In this document: positions 1-5,742 of the stretch, in pieces
How the letters are laid out: each line of letters begins with the position of its first letter
Position numbering within the stretch: position 1 is the first letter of the stretch
From: Acidobacteriota bacterium
Lineage (GTDB): Bacteria; Acidobacteriota; Terriglobia; UBA7540
Assembly: GCA_021827245.1 (NCBI GenBank)
Contig: JAKAWN010000383.1
Coordinates: 1-6,541, forward strand
DNA length: 6,541 bases
Direction: 5' to 3'
Program-made: the position numbers and the translations under genes
The notes under the pieces: generated by a model
The model's input: only the letters and a program-made list of their open reading frames with translations
Databases searched by the model: none
What the model was told of the DNA's origin: nothing

Positions 1-577
1 CGAGGGCAGCGTGGCGGCAGGCACGCGGCGCATTGAGGCCATTACCGGCACGGGCGTGCTGGAACATCTGCGCAAGGCCGATGAGACGCTGGCGATGCTC
101 GGCGAAACGCTGCGCGCCAAGCCCGAAGAAGTTCTGGAAGCGGCCCAGAAGCTGGCCGAAACCGAAAAGAAGCTGCGCAAAGAACTCGACGCGCAGCAGA
201 TGAAGCGCGCGGCCGCGCAGGCCGGCGATCTGCTGGACCAGGCGCAGGACGTGAAGGGCGTGCGCGTGGTTTCAGCGCGGGTGGAAGGCGTGTCAAGGCC
301 CGCCATGCGGCAGATGGTTGACCAGTTGCGGGCGCGGCTCGGTTCCGGCGTGATCGCGCTGGGCGCGGTGGCAGACAGCAAGGCGGCGCTGATCATCGGC
401 GTCACCCAGGACCTGACCGCGAAGCTCGATGCCGGGAAAATCGTGCGGCAGGCGGCGGCGCTGATGGAAGGCTCGGGCGGCGGCCGCAAAGACCTGGCCG
501 AAGCCGGCGGCAAGAATCCCGAAAGGTTGGACGAATGCATCAACGCAATACCGGGAATCGTGGAGAGCATGTTATAG
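1..577 (+). CDS. alaS: Alanine--tRNA ligase, C-terminal part (5' end outside window)
   Basis: This is the last ~192 codons of alanyl-tRNA synthetase, which charges tRNA-Ala in the cytoplasm. The reading frame is already open at base 2, so the gene begins upstream of the window and the GTG at 11 is not a start. The visible protein opens with the conserved segment after the editing domain (GSVAAGTRRIEAITG). A charged helical, coiled-coil-like stretch follows (about visible residues 40-80, EVLEAAQKLAETEKKLRKEL). The DHHA1/C-Ala domain comes last, with strand pattern GVRVVSARVEG, then ALIIGV, then the glycine-rich GSGGGRKDLAEAGGK typical of this domain near the AlaRS C-terminus. It ends normally with ...IVESML and TAG at 575-577. 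The catalytic and editing domains are not visible. Family assignment is secure; nothing in the visible part is abnormal. Confidence 0.95.
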   Translation, partial: EGSVAAGTRRIEAITGTGVLEHLRKADETLAMLGETLRAKPEEVLEAAQKLAETEKKLRKELDAQQMKRAAAQAGDLLDQAQDVKGVRVVSARVEGVSRPAMRQMVDQLRARLGSGVIALGAVADSKAALIIGVTQDLTAKLDAGKIVRQAAALMEGSGGGRKDLAEAGGKNPERLDECINAIPGIVESML

Positions 578-579
578 GC

Positions 580-595
580 GGCCAGTGTTGTGGCC
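580..595 (+). other. Short hairpin just after alaS
   Basis: GGCCA (580-584) and TGGCC (591-595) form a 5-bp stem with a 6-nt loop three bases after the alaS stop codon. There is no immediate T-run; the nearest is TTTT at 608-611. It could help end the alaS transcript, but it is a poor intrinsic terminator by sequence. The following bases up to about 700 show nothing else I can support. Confidence 0.2.
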
Positions 596-701
596 ACAGC
601 GTTGGACCTTTTCACACTACAGAGAGCACAGAGAAAACAATACGGCAGGTGGCGCATCGCGTTGGCGGCGGTGTGTGCGATCCCGCGGAAGCGGAATTTG
701 C

Positions 702-730
702 TTGACAAATGTCGGCTAGTGTGGTAGTCT
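702..730 (+). promoter_or_regulatory. Predicted sigma-70-type promoter in alaS downstream gap
   Basis: A perfect TTGACA -35 box (702-707), a 17-bp spacer and a TAGTCT -10 box (725-730, 3 of 6 to TATAAT, keeping the key TA...T positions). Transcription would start near 736-738. That is exactly where a GC-rich stem-loop begins. No convincing coding sequence follows for 700 bp, so the promoter would drive a non-coding RNA, a very long leader of the lytic transglycosylase gene, or both. Confidence 0.6.
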
Positions 731-736
731 TCACGA

Positions 737-777
737 GTGCGGTCCCGGGAGGCGGGTGGCTGCCCGCACAGCCGGGA
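737..777 (+). other. Stable stem-loop at the predicted 5' end of a transcript
   Basis: TCCCGG (743-748) pairs with CCGGGA (772-777), and inside it GCGGG (752-756) pairs with CCCGC (763-767) around a TGGCTG loop, giving an 11-bp two-part hairpin. The same CCCGCAC segment (763-769) could instead pair with GTGCGG (737-742) or with GTGCGGG at 844-850, so alternative folds exist. It starts immediately downstream of the predicted transcription start. I do not recognise a known RNA family here: no cobalamin, T-box, SRP or 6S signature that I can identify. Confidence 0.4.
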
Positions 778-906
778 AAGGTGGTCACATTGAAGCAACG
801 GGAAAGAGGCAGGCTGACGGTGGGACTTCATCCAAAAGAGGCGGTGCGGGATTGAGTTTTGGCACGCAAACTCCGGAAAAATGGGACAAAAAATATCTAT
901 TTTCGC

Positions 907-1077
907 AAAACGAACCGGAGAACTTGTTGAAAACAAAGGATCATGGTCCAAAAACGAACCGGAACGAACCTAAAAACGAAGCGGAGAAGTTGTTGAAAAC
1001 ATTAGAGTGCATAAAAAACGAACCGGAACGAACCGAAAAACGAACCGGGCCATGTTGTTGAAAATAAATGATGGCAA
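907..1077 (+). repeat. Degenerate ~64-bp tandem repeat array, purine-rich
   Basis: Three units share the pattern AAAACGAA(C/G)CGG...TTGTTGAAAA: 907-935, 973-1001 and 1037-1066, spaced 66 and 64 bases. The first two agree at 27 of 29 positions. A longer block starting AAAAACGAACCGGAACGAAC occurs at 950-984 and 1014-1048 and agrees at 33 of 35 positions, 64 bases apart. More decayed relatives of the motif continue to about 1110. The top strand is A/G-rich with little T outside the TTGTTG box. One spacing is not a multiple of three, so the repeat does not keep a reading frame, which argues for a non-coding repeat. I have an unverified recollection of similar AACGAACCGGAACGAA-type intergenic repeats in acidobacterial genomes. 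Confidence 0.75.
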
Positions 1078-1159
1078 ATAAACAAACCGAAAACAGACCG
1101 GAGAAACCGCAACCTGAAAGTGACCCTTCCGGCACCGGTCTGGCGCCCCTGAAGGCGAA

Positions 1160-1203
1160 CTCCAGCCTGGGCTTTTGAAGGACGCTCCGGCTGAGGCCTT
1201 TTT
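1160..1203 (+). terminator. Terminator-like hairpin with T-run
   Basis: CAGCC (1163-1167) pairs with GGCTG (1189-1193); inside it GG (1169-1170) can pair with CC (1187-1188) across one bulged T. The stem is followed within a few bases by TTTTT (1199-1203). The loop is long (about 16 nt), so it is a moderate candidate. It would end a transcript started at the 702-730 promoter and separate it from the promoter at 1243-1271. Confidence 0.4.
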
Positions 1204-1242
1204 GACAACACTTGGAAAAAATGCGGAAAGTACCGTTTTCCC

Positions 1243-1271
1243 TTGTTGATCCGGCAAAAGCACGTTATAAT
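1243..1271 (+). promoter_or_regulatory. Predicted sigma-70 promoter of the lytic transglycosylase gene
   Basis: TTGTTG (1243-1248), a 17-bp spacer and a perfect TATAAT (1266-1271). Expected start near 1278, giving a leader of about 160 nt before the ATG at 1439. The exact -10 hexamer and ideal spacing make this the best promoter in the window despite the weaker -35. Confidence 0.75.
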
Positions 1272-1277
1272 TCAAGC

Positions 1278-1438
1278 GTTTTGGACGGTTCCGCTCGTCG
1301 AGGCTGCAGGTGGCGGGTGGTGGTGCCAGACCGTTCCCGCAAGAAGAAGATGGGTGAGCTGCGATCCCGGCCTGAAGAAGCCGGGCAGCGGGAGGGGATG
1401 AGTTCCATTCCTCCACTTGTGCGTGGGGGAGGATCTCT
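1278..1438 (+). promoter_or_regulatory. Structured 5' leader with competing helices over the ribosome binding site (candidate riboswitch)
   Basis: The leader can form three key helices. (a) TTCCCGC (1334-1340) pairs with GCGGGAG (1388-1394), enclosing the hairpin CCCGGC/GCCGGG (1366-1371/1380-1385). (b) GGAGGGG (1391-1397) pairs with TTCCTCC (1408-1414). (c) TCCTCC (1409-1414) pairs with GGAGGA (1428-1433), burying the Shine-Dalgarno sequence. Helix b excludes both a and c, while a and c are compatible. A further stem GGACGGT/ACCGTTC (1283-1289/1330-1336) closes the 5' part. This is the logic of a translational on/off switch. No motif of the c-di-AMP (ydaO), c-di-GMP, cobalamin, SAM/SAH or TPP classes is present that I can see. 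An RNA-binding protein or temperature could equally be the trigger. Confidence 0.45.
1425..1432 (+). promoter_or_regulatory. Strong ribosome binding site, sequesterable
   Basis: GGGGGAGG ends 6 bases before the ATG at 1439, a near-ideal Shine-Dalgarno and spacing that fixes the start of the lytic transglycosylase gene. Its GGAGG core (1428-1432) is complementary to CCTCC at 1410-1414, so it can be hidden in a local hairpin. Confidence 0.8.
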
Positions 1439-2116
1439 ATGAGCATCGGTAAACAGTCCAAAGTACCCGTCATTGTTGCAGCCTGCGGCGTTCTCCTTGT
1501 CGGATTCCTGTCGCGTCCGTCTGATCTGCGGGCCGGACAAATCGCAGCCGCCACATACCAGAGCGGCCAGACGTTTTACATCAACGCCAGCCCCTCGCCG
1601 CCGAATTCTGATTATATTCAGCCGGGCCAGCTTCTTCCCCAAATCGACTCGATCATCAACCGGGTGTCGGCCCGCTATCAGGTTGACCCGAAACTGGTCC
1701 ACGCCATGATCCGGGTTGAATCCGACTATGACCCCACAGCGATTTCTTCAAAAGGCGCTATGGGCCTGATGCAGTTAATTCCATCGACTGCCGAGCGCTT
1801 TGGAGTCGAGGATCCTTTCAATCCCAAACAGAACATTCAAGGGGGTGTCGGTTACCTGAAATATCTCCTGCACCTCTTTGGAGGCAACCTGCCGCTCTCG
1901 CTGGCTGCGTACAACGCCGGGGAGGAGACAGTGATCCGGTCGGGGGGCATTCCGGCGATCCCTGAAACCGAGCACTACGTGCGGGCCGTCACCAGTCTGT
2001 ACCATTCAAATAGTGCCAACTCTGGGCCGCCGGCAGGAGAGCAAGATTACCGAATTCGGCCTATTGTCCGCTACGTGGATTCAGAAGGCGTCGTTCACTT
2101 TACGAACGCCGAGTAG
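1439..2116 (+). CDS. Exported lytic transglycosylase (SLT / GH23 family)
   Basis: The 225-residue protein cleaves the MurNAc-GlcNAc bond of peptidoglycan in the cell envelope. An N-terminal basic and hydrophobic stretch (about residues 6-25, VPVIVAACGVLLVGF) is a signal peptide or membrane anchor. The SLT domain spans about residues 68-190. E94 in IRVESDYDP is the expected catalytic acid, followed by KGAMGLMQLIP (105-115), the AAYNAGE motif (156-162) and the ETEHYV motif (177-181), all in family order. The C-terminus has a short YVDSEGVVHFTN segment (212-223) resembling the DUF4124 strand motif found on envelope proteins. The start at 1439 is supported by GGGGGAGG six bases upstream and by the signal peptide. 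The gene lies directly upstream of a peptidoglycan amidase on the same strand. It is a small single-domain member and appears intact. Exact subfamily is not assigned. Confidence 0.92.
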   Translation: MSIGKQSKVPVIVAACGVLLVGFLSRPSDLRAGQIAAATYQSGQTFYINASPSPPNSDYIQPGQLLPQIDSIINRVSARYQVDPKLVHAMIRVESDYDPTAISSKGAMGLMQLIPSTAERFGVEDPFNPKQNIQGGVGYLKYLLHLFGGNLPLSLAAYNAGEETVIRSGGIPAIPETEHYVRAVTSLYHSNSANSGPPAGEQDYRIRPIVRYVDSEGVVHFTNAE

Positions 2117-2238
2117 GCGGGAGGATTTGCGCCGCAGACGAGCACCGCGGACTCAGCTCAACGAGGGGGAAACCAACGAGGACACCAAATACAACTCGAT
2201 GGTCAGCAAACTCAAGGTGGTTTCAGGCGTGGCTTGCG

Positions 2239-4335
2239 GTGCTGGCTGGCGTTTCGGTCCTGGTGGCCGGCGCGTCCTGCTTCGCCTCCGTGCAGCATCC
2301 TGAGCTTGCCCGCAAAGCCTACCTGCACGCCGTTGAACTGCAACGGGAACTTGAGGCCAAGCCCGTGAAGTCGCGCACGCGGGCGGAATACGAGCGAGTT
2401 ATCCGCGAATTTCGGGACGTCTATTTTTACGATTTCGCCAATCTCAAGGCGCCGGTGGCGGCGGAAGCCATGGGCGATCTTTACGCAGAAATGGGCCGCG
2501 TGTTTTCGAGTCCCGCTTACTTTCGTGCCGCCATCAAATCGTACCGTTACGTGATCTCCCAATACCCGGCATCCAGCATGGCCCTCGACTCCTGGCTGAG
2601 CATGGGAAAAGTTTACCTCGAAGGGCTCAAAGATCCCGAGGAGGCTGCAGGCACATTCCGATCATTCCTTGAGAAGCATCCATCCTCTCCCCAGTCCGAC
2701 GAAGCAAGGAAGAGCCTGGAGGAAATCGCTCAGGAAGCCGCTGCGGAAAGAGAGCAACAAAATAGATCCACGCGCACTGAAACGGCGGACAACTCGGCTT
2801 TGCGTGCCTCCGGAAGTCCGGTGCAAGTGACGGACGTCCATGACTGGGTGGGGCCGGATTACACGCGCGTGGTGATTGGAGCAAAGGGTCCGTTCAAGTA
2901 CGACACGCTTCGCCTGTCACATCCTGACCGGATTGTTTTTGACCTGGCGAATACACAACTGGACCATTCCCTGCTCGGAAAAGAAGTTCGCATCAACGGG
3001 GATTTTCTACGCGACATTCGGGTCGGCCAGTTCAAGCCGAACGTTACGCGCGTTGTTCTGGACGTCAAGAACATCGAGGACTATTCCGCATTCTCCCTGC
3101 CGAATCCTTACCGGCTGATCATCGATGTTCACGGACCGTCGCCTCGAACGGCACAGAATGCCCCCCAGGGCGAGATGCCCGCTTCGCATGCCGCCATGGT
3201 GACGGCGCCGGGACACGCCGTGCCAGCATCTCGTGAGGAAAAAACTCCGGCCGTGGAGCAGGCATCCGCTATTGCCAGGACAGAACCGGAAGTCGAAGCC
3301 GACAAACGCATTGAGGAAGTTGCGGCTCCAAAGGCCGCGGCTGCATCTGGCCAGCCTGTTCGCCAGCCTGTCGAACCGAAACCCGAGGTCGCTTTGAACG
3401 ACCGCATTCCCCAAACTGCTAAGGAGAAGACTCCTGAAGTTGCACCCGGCCATCTTGTTCGGCAGTCTATCGAACGGAAACCCGACCTTGCTTTGAATGA
3501 GCACATTCCGCACACTGCCAGGCAGAAGGCAGAAGTTGCTTCCATCGAGCCGGAAAGCCGCAAAATTCCTATCGCGATCACTCCGCCATCGCCCATAGGA
3601 AACGGTCCTACAACGCTCACGCGAGCTTTGGGGCTGAAGGTTCAGCGTATCGTAATTGACCCCGGCCATGGAGGTTTCGATACAGGGGCCATCGGGCCCA
3701 GAGGATTGGAGGAAAAGAACGTTACGCTTAGCATCGCGCTGCGCCTGCGGAAACTTCTTGAGACGCGGACGGACTACCGGGTGTTCATGACCCGCACGAC
3801 GGACAAGTTTATCCCTCTCGAAGAGCGCACGGCCATAGCGAATGAGGACCATGCCGACCTCTTCGTTTCCATTCACGCTAACGCGAGCACCGATCACCAG
3901 GTGCGAGGAATCGCGACCTACTTCCTGAATTTTACGACAGATCCCCAGGCCCTTCAGGTAGCGGCGCGCGAAAACGCAACCTCACAAGACTCCGTCTATC
4001 AACTGAAAAGCCTCATCAAGAAAATTGCCCTCAACAATAAGATAGAGGAATCTCAACAACTGGCTCGCGACATCCAGACAGCCCTGTACGCGCGGATGCA
4101 CAGGATCTCGCACGGCATCCAAAATCGAGGGGTGCAAAAAGCCCCCTTCGTTGTCCTGATTGGCGCAAACATCCCTTCCGTATTGGTTGAAACCGGCTTC
4201 ATCACTAATCCTCTGACGGAACACCTGATGAGAGAACCCTCCTATCGGGAGCAGATCGCCAAGGGCATTTTCCACGGCATCCAAGACTACATTAACAGTC
4301 TGGGAAGCTTCCGCGTGGCCCAGAGCACGCGTTAA
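2239..4335 (+). CDS. N-acetylmuramoyl-L-alanine amidase with TPR-like and AMIN domains
   Basis: This is an envelope zinc hydrolase that cuts the amide bond between MurNAc and the stem peptide. Counted from the GTG at 2239 it has 698 residues. The order is: a hydrophobic export segment (1-20); a helical TPR-like region (about 28-170) with paired helices such as YFRAAIKSYRYVISQYP; an AMIN domain (about 195-299, ending RLIIDVHG) that usually targets the enzyme to the wall or division site; a Pro/Ala/Glu-rich linker with an internal repeat (about 300-460); and the Amidase_3 domain (about 468-690). The zinc ligands are visible: H477 in DPGHGG, E492 in LEEKN and H546 in SIHANA, plus catalytic E651 in VLVETGF. 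It lies downstream of the transglycosylase with no visible terminator. The start is doubtful: GTG 2239 gives a signal without basic residues and lacks a good ribosome site. ATG 2199 lies one frame off, so the true N-terminus may be upstream. Confidence 0.92.
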   Translation: MLAGVSVLVAGASCFASVQHPELARKAYLHAVELQRELEAKPVKSRTRAEYERVIREFRDVYFYDFANLKAPVAAEAMGDLYAEMGRVFSSPAYFRAAIKSYRYVISQYPASSMALDSWLSMGKVYLEGLKDPEEAAGTFRSFLEKHPSSPQSDEARKSLEEIAQEAAAEREQQNRSTRTETADNSALRASGSPVQVTDVHDWVGPDYTRVVIGAKGPFKYDTLRLSHPDRIVFDLANTQLDHSLLGKEVRINGDFLRDIRVGQFKPNVTRVVLDVKNIEDYSAFSLPNPYRLIIDVHGPSPRTAQNAPQGEMPASHAAMVTAPGHAVPASREEKTPAVEQASAIARTEPEVEADKRIEEVAAPKAAAASGQPVRQPVEPKPEVALNDRIPQTAKEKTPEVAPGHLVRQSIERKPDLALNEHIPHTARQKAEVASIEPESRKIPIAITPPSPIGNGPTTLTRALGLKVQRIVIDPGHGGFDTGAIGPRGLEEKNVTLSIALRLRKLLETRTDYRVFMTRTTDKFIPLEERTAIANEDHADLFVSIHANASTDHQVRGIATYFLNFTTDPQALQVAARENATSQDSVYQLKSLIKKIALNNKIEESQQLARDIQTALYARMHRISHGIQNRGVQKAPFVVLIGANIPSVLVETGFITNPLTEHLMREPSYREQIAKGIFHGIQDYINSLGSFRVAQSTR
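3349..3540 (+). repeat. Two-copy tandem repeat in the amidase linker
   Basis: Within the linker between the AMIN and catalytic domains, 3349-3444 (32 codons, beginning GQPVRQPVEPKPEVALNDR) is followed by 3448-3540 (31 codons, beginning GHLVRQSIERKPDLALNEH). About 18 of 31 residues are identical and the Pro/charged pattern is kept. It looks like an in-frame duplication of spacer sequence that has since diverged. Confidence 0.7.
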
Positions 4336-4365
4336 GTTGAGAGCAAGTCTCATCATCAGCGTAGA

Positions 4366-4388
4366 GCCGCGAATATCCGGCGCGCGGC
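4366..4388 (+). other. GC-rich hairpin after the amidase gene
   Basis: GCCGCG (4366-4371) and CGCGGC (4383-4388) form a 6-bp stem with an 11-nt loop about 30 bases after the amidase stop, followed by ATTCTTCC. The trailing T content is low, so it is only a weak candidate for a terminator. Confidence 0.25.
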
Positions 4389-4416
4389 ATTCTTCCGGCA
4401 CAGCCTCGGGATGCCA

Positions 4417-4464
4417 CTTGAGGGCCCATGTCTTGGTATGGTGAGTTGCTTCCTGGCCCTCAAG
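4417..4464 (+). other. 10-bp perfect inverted repeat between the amidase and DUF6599-like genes
   Basis: CTTGAGGGCC (4417-4426) and GGCCCTCAAG (4455-4464) are exact inverse complements separated by 28 bases, in the 170-bp gap before the DUF6599-like gene. It could be a transcript hairpin or a binding site for a dimeric regulator. There is no T-run directly after it, so it is not a typical terminator. It also covers the alternative upstream ATG at 4428, which argues against translation starting there. Confidence 0.5.
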
Positions 4465-4492
4465 GCTTTCGCTCGAGGCCTCAAATTTCTGC

Positions 4493-4498
4493 TATTCT
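4493..4498 (+). promoter_or_regulatory. Possible -10 box for a leaderless transcript
   Basis: TATTCT lies 7 bases before the chosen ATG at 4506, the distance expected if transcription begins at or one base before the start codon. No convincing -35 hexamer is seen at the matching distance. The only ribosome-site-like sequence, TAAGG (4498-4502), is just 3 bases from the ATG, too close to be typical. The evidence is weak. Confidence 0.3.
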
Positions 4499-4505
4499 AA
4501 GGTTG

Positions 4506-5588
4506 ATGAAGTTTGTCACCCCCCTAAGCATTCTGTTCTGGGCTATGCTCGCCTCGAGCGCTGCGATGGCGGGTGTTCAGAACACTACGATTTTGAACCT
4601 GCCCTCCCTTCCGAAGTGGCAAGTACAAAAGAGCCAAAACGTCAGCTTCAGCGATGTGAGCCAATGGGGAGTGCAACCGTCAGTCGATCACGAGTATGGC
4701 GTGACAACAGTGGAAATTCGAACCTACCGGAAGGGTAGTCAGACTCTCCAGGCCGTGATTGAAAAGGCAGCCGACCCTTCCTCCGCCTATGGATTGCTGA
4801 CCTTCTATCAGAATAAATCGATGAAGCCCGAAGAGGGCATGAAACTCACAGTGGTTGGGTCCGATCAGGCGTTAATGGCGCGCGGTGTGTTCTTCGTCCG
4901 CGTCTTACGCCCTTCCGAGGCGAGAATGTCTGCGGAAGAATTCCGCTCTGCTCTGATCGCTATTGCGGGCGCGGCTCCTTCGGCAGACTCGATGGCGCTG
5001 CTGCCGCCGTCACTGCCCCCGGGAGGGATCATTGATGGATCACAAAAATATGTTCTGGGTCCTGTAGCCATGCAAAAGGCCATTCCTTCTTTTCCGTCGA
5101 ATCTGGTGGGTTTCCAGCAGGGAGCTGAACTGCAAGCAGCGGCATACAGGTACAACGGCCAACCCGTTAGGTTAATTCTCATCAGCTACCCAACCAACGT
5201 GATTGCGCGCGCGCATTACAGCGCGATGGTGAGGACCCTCGGAGTCAACCAGAAGCAAGGAAGTGGCGCGCTTTACGGGAAAATTAAGGGGAGTTATGTT
5301 TTGCTTGTTCAGAATGCACGGTCAGAGGAAATTGCAGCCAGATTGATGGATCGGCTGACCATCGAGCGGCAGGTCAGTTGGGACCAGCCGCCTCCTGGCA
5401 AGCCGGTTACCGTGCAGATGTTCCACCTTATTCTTGGCAATATTATACTGGTCGTTGTCCTAGTCGGAGGGGCTATATTCACAGGGCTTCTGCTTGTTGT
5501 TTCCCGAAGGCTGGCGGCGAAATGGTTCCCGCATTCGGATTGGGCTCAGGGATATGAGGGCTCGATCATCCAATTGAACCTGAAATAG
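4506..5588 (+). CDS. Secreted, membrane-anchored DUF6599-like protein
   Basis: The 360-residue protein has no known enzymatic function. From the ATG at 4506 it begins with a clear signal peptide (MKFVTPLSILFWAMLASSAAMAG). A long extracytoplasmic region follows, with two similar-looking halves; each contains a segment like YGLLTFYQNKS or YSAMVRTLGV and later a strand such as FVRVLRPSEA or YVLLVQNA. A strong transmembrane helix lies at about 305-332 (LILGNIILVVVLVGGAIFTG), followed by a basic stop-transfer patch (SRRLAAKW) and a short C-terminal tail ending IIQLNLK. This layout and the repeated motif resemble DUF6599, as I remember it a largely acidobacterial family; I could not run a profile search. 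The open frame extends upstream to an ATG at 4428, but the 26 extra residues would bury the signal peptide, so 4506 is preferred. No catalytic residues are recognised. Confidence 0.75.
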   Translation: MKFVTPLSILFWAMLASSAAMAGVQNTTILNLPSLPKWQVQKSQNVSFSDVSQWGVQPSVDHEYGVTTVEIRTYRKGSQTLQAVIEKAADPSSAYGLLTFYQNKSMKPEEGMKLTVVGSDQALMARGVFFVRVLRPSEARMSAEEFRSALIAIAGAAPSADSMALLPPSLPPGGIIDGSQKYVLGPVAMQKAIPSFPSNLVGFQQGAELQAAAYRYNGQPVRLILISYPTNVIARAHYSAMVRTLGVNQKQGSGALYGKIKGSYVLLVQNARSEEIAARLMDRLTIERQVSWDQPPPGKPVTVQMFHLILGNIILVVVLVGGAIFTGLLLVVSRRLAAKWFPHSDWAQGYEGSIIQLNLK

Positions 5589-5640
5589 CAGTAACCCTTA
5601 GCAATATCTGGACTTAACTTCGATAAAAGGGGATTACATG

Positions 5641-5654
5641 GTCCCGACCGGGAC
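5641..5654 (+). other. Small hairpin downstream of the DUF6599-like gene
   Basis: GTCCC (5641-5645) pairs with GGGAC (5650-5654) around a 4-nt GACC loop, followed by ATTTGC. It is 53 bases after the stop codon and adjoins the larger inverted repeat at 5656-5693. By itself it is a weak terminator candidate. Confidence 0.3.
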
Positions 5655-5655
5655 A

Positions 5656-5693
5656 TTTGCAGGCATTTTCGGCGAAAGTTTAATGTCTGCAAA
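5656..5693 (+). other. 12-bp inverted repeat / long hairpin
   Basis: TTTGCAGGCATT (5656-5667) pairs with AATGTCTGCAAA (5682-5693) with a single G-T wobble, around a 14-nt loop that itself contains a small TTTC-GGC-GAAA hairpin (5667-5677, sharing one base with the outer stem). A- and T-rich ends flank the stem, so it could stop transcripts from either side or act as an operator. It sits between the end of the DUF6599-like gene and the promoter at 5743. Confidence 0.45.
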
Positions 5694-5742
5694 CTATTCA
5701 TATAAAGCAACTTATAGCTCGACCATTTTCCTGGAAAATTCC

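Noticed and set aside
756..1061. A 101-residue open frame on the + strand through the repeat array
   Set aside because: It begins with GTG inside a stable hairpin. Its second half is only translation of the tandem repeat (NEPENLLKTK-type residues), and the third repeat falls out of frame.
907..1077. CRISPR array
   Set aside because: Repeat blocks are degenerate, adjoin each other and differ internally; there are no unique spacers of constant length and no cas genes.
1372..1378. CTGAAGA as a hammerhead ribozyme core
   Set aside because: It is the loop of a local hairpin; the required GAAA segment and flanking helices are absent.
1278..1438. c-di-AMP (ydaO) riboswitch
   Set aside because: The target gene type fits, but the conserved GACAGCTAAC-type core of that class is not present.
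1212..1442. A 76-residue + strand open frame upstream of the transglycosylase
   Set aside because: It lies over the promoter and structured leader, has no ribosome site and no recognisable protein features.
970..1554. A 194-residue minus-strand open frame
   Set aside because: It overlaps the promoter, the leader and the start of the lytic transglycosylase gene and has no domain signal; it is a by-product of GC-rich sequence.
3007..3897. A 296-residue minus-strand open frame
   Set aside because: It is antisense to the AMIN, linker and catalytic parts of the amidase, whose zinc motifs are plainly in the + frame.
4428..4505. Upstream start of the DUF6599-like gene at ATG 4428
   Set aside because: It would add 26 non-hydrophobic residues in front of a clear signal peptide and lies within the 10-bp inverted repeat, without a ribosome site.
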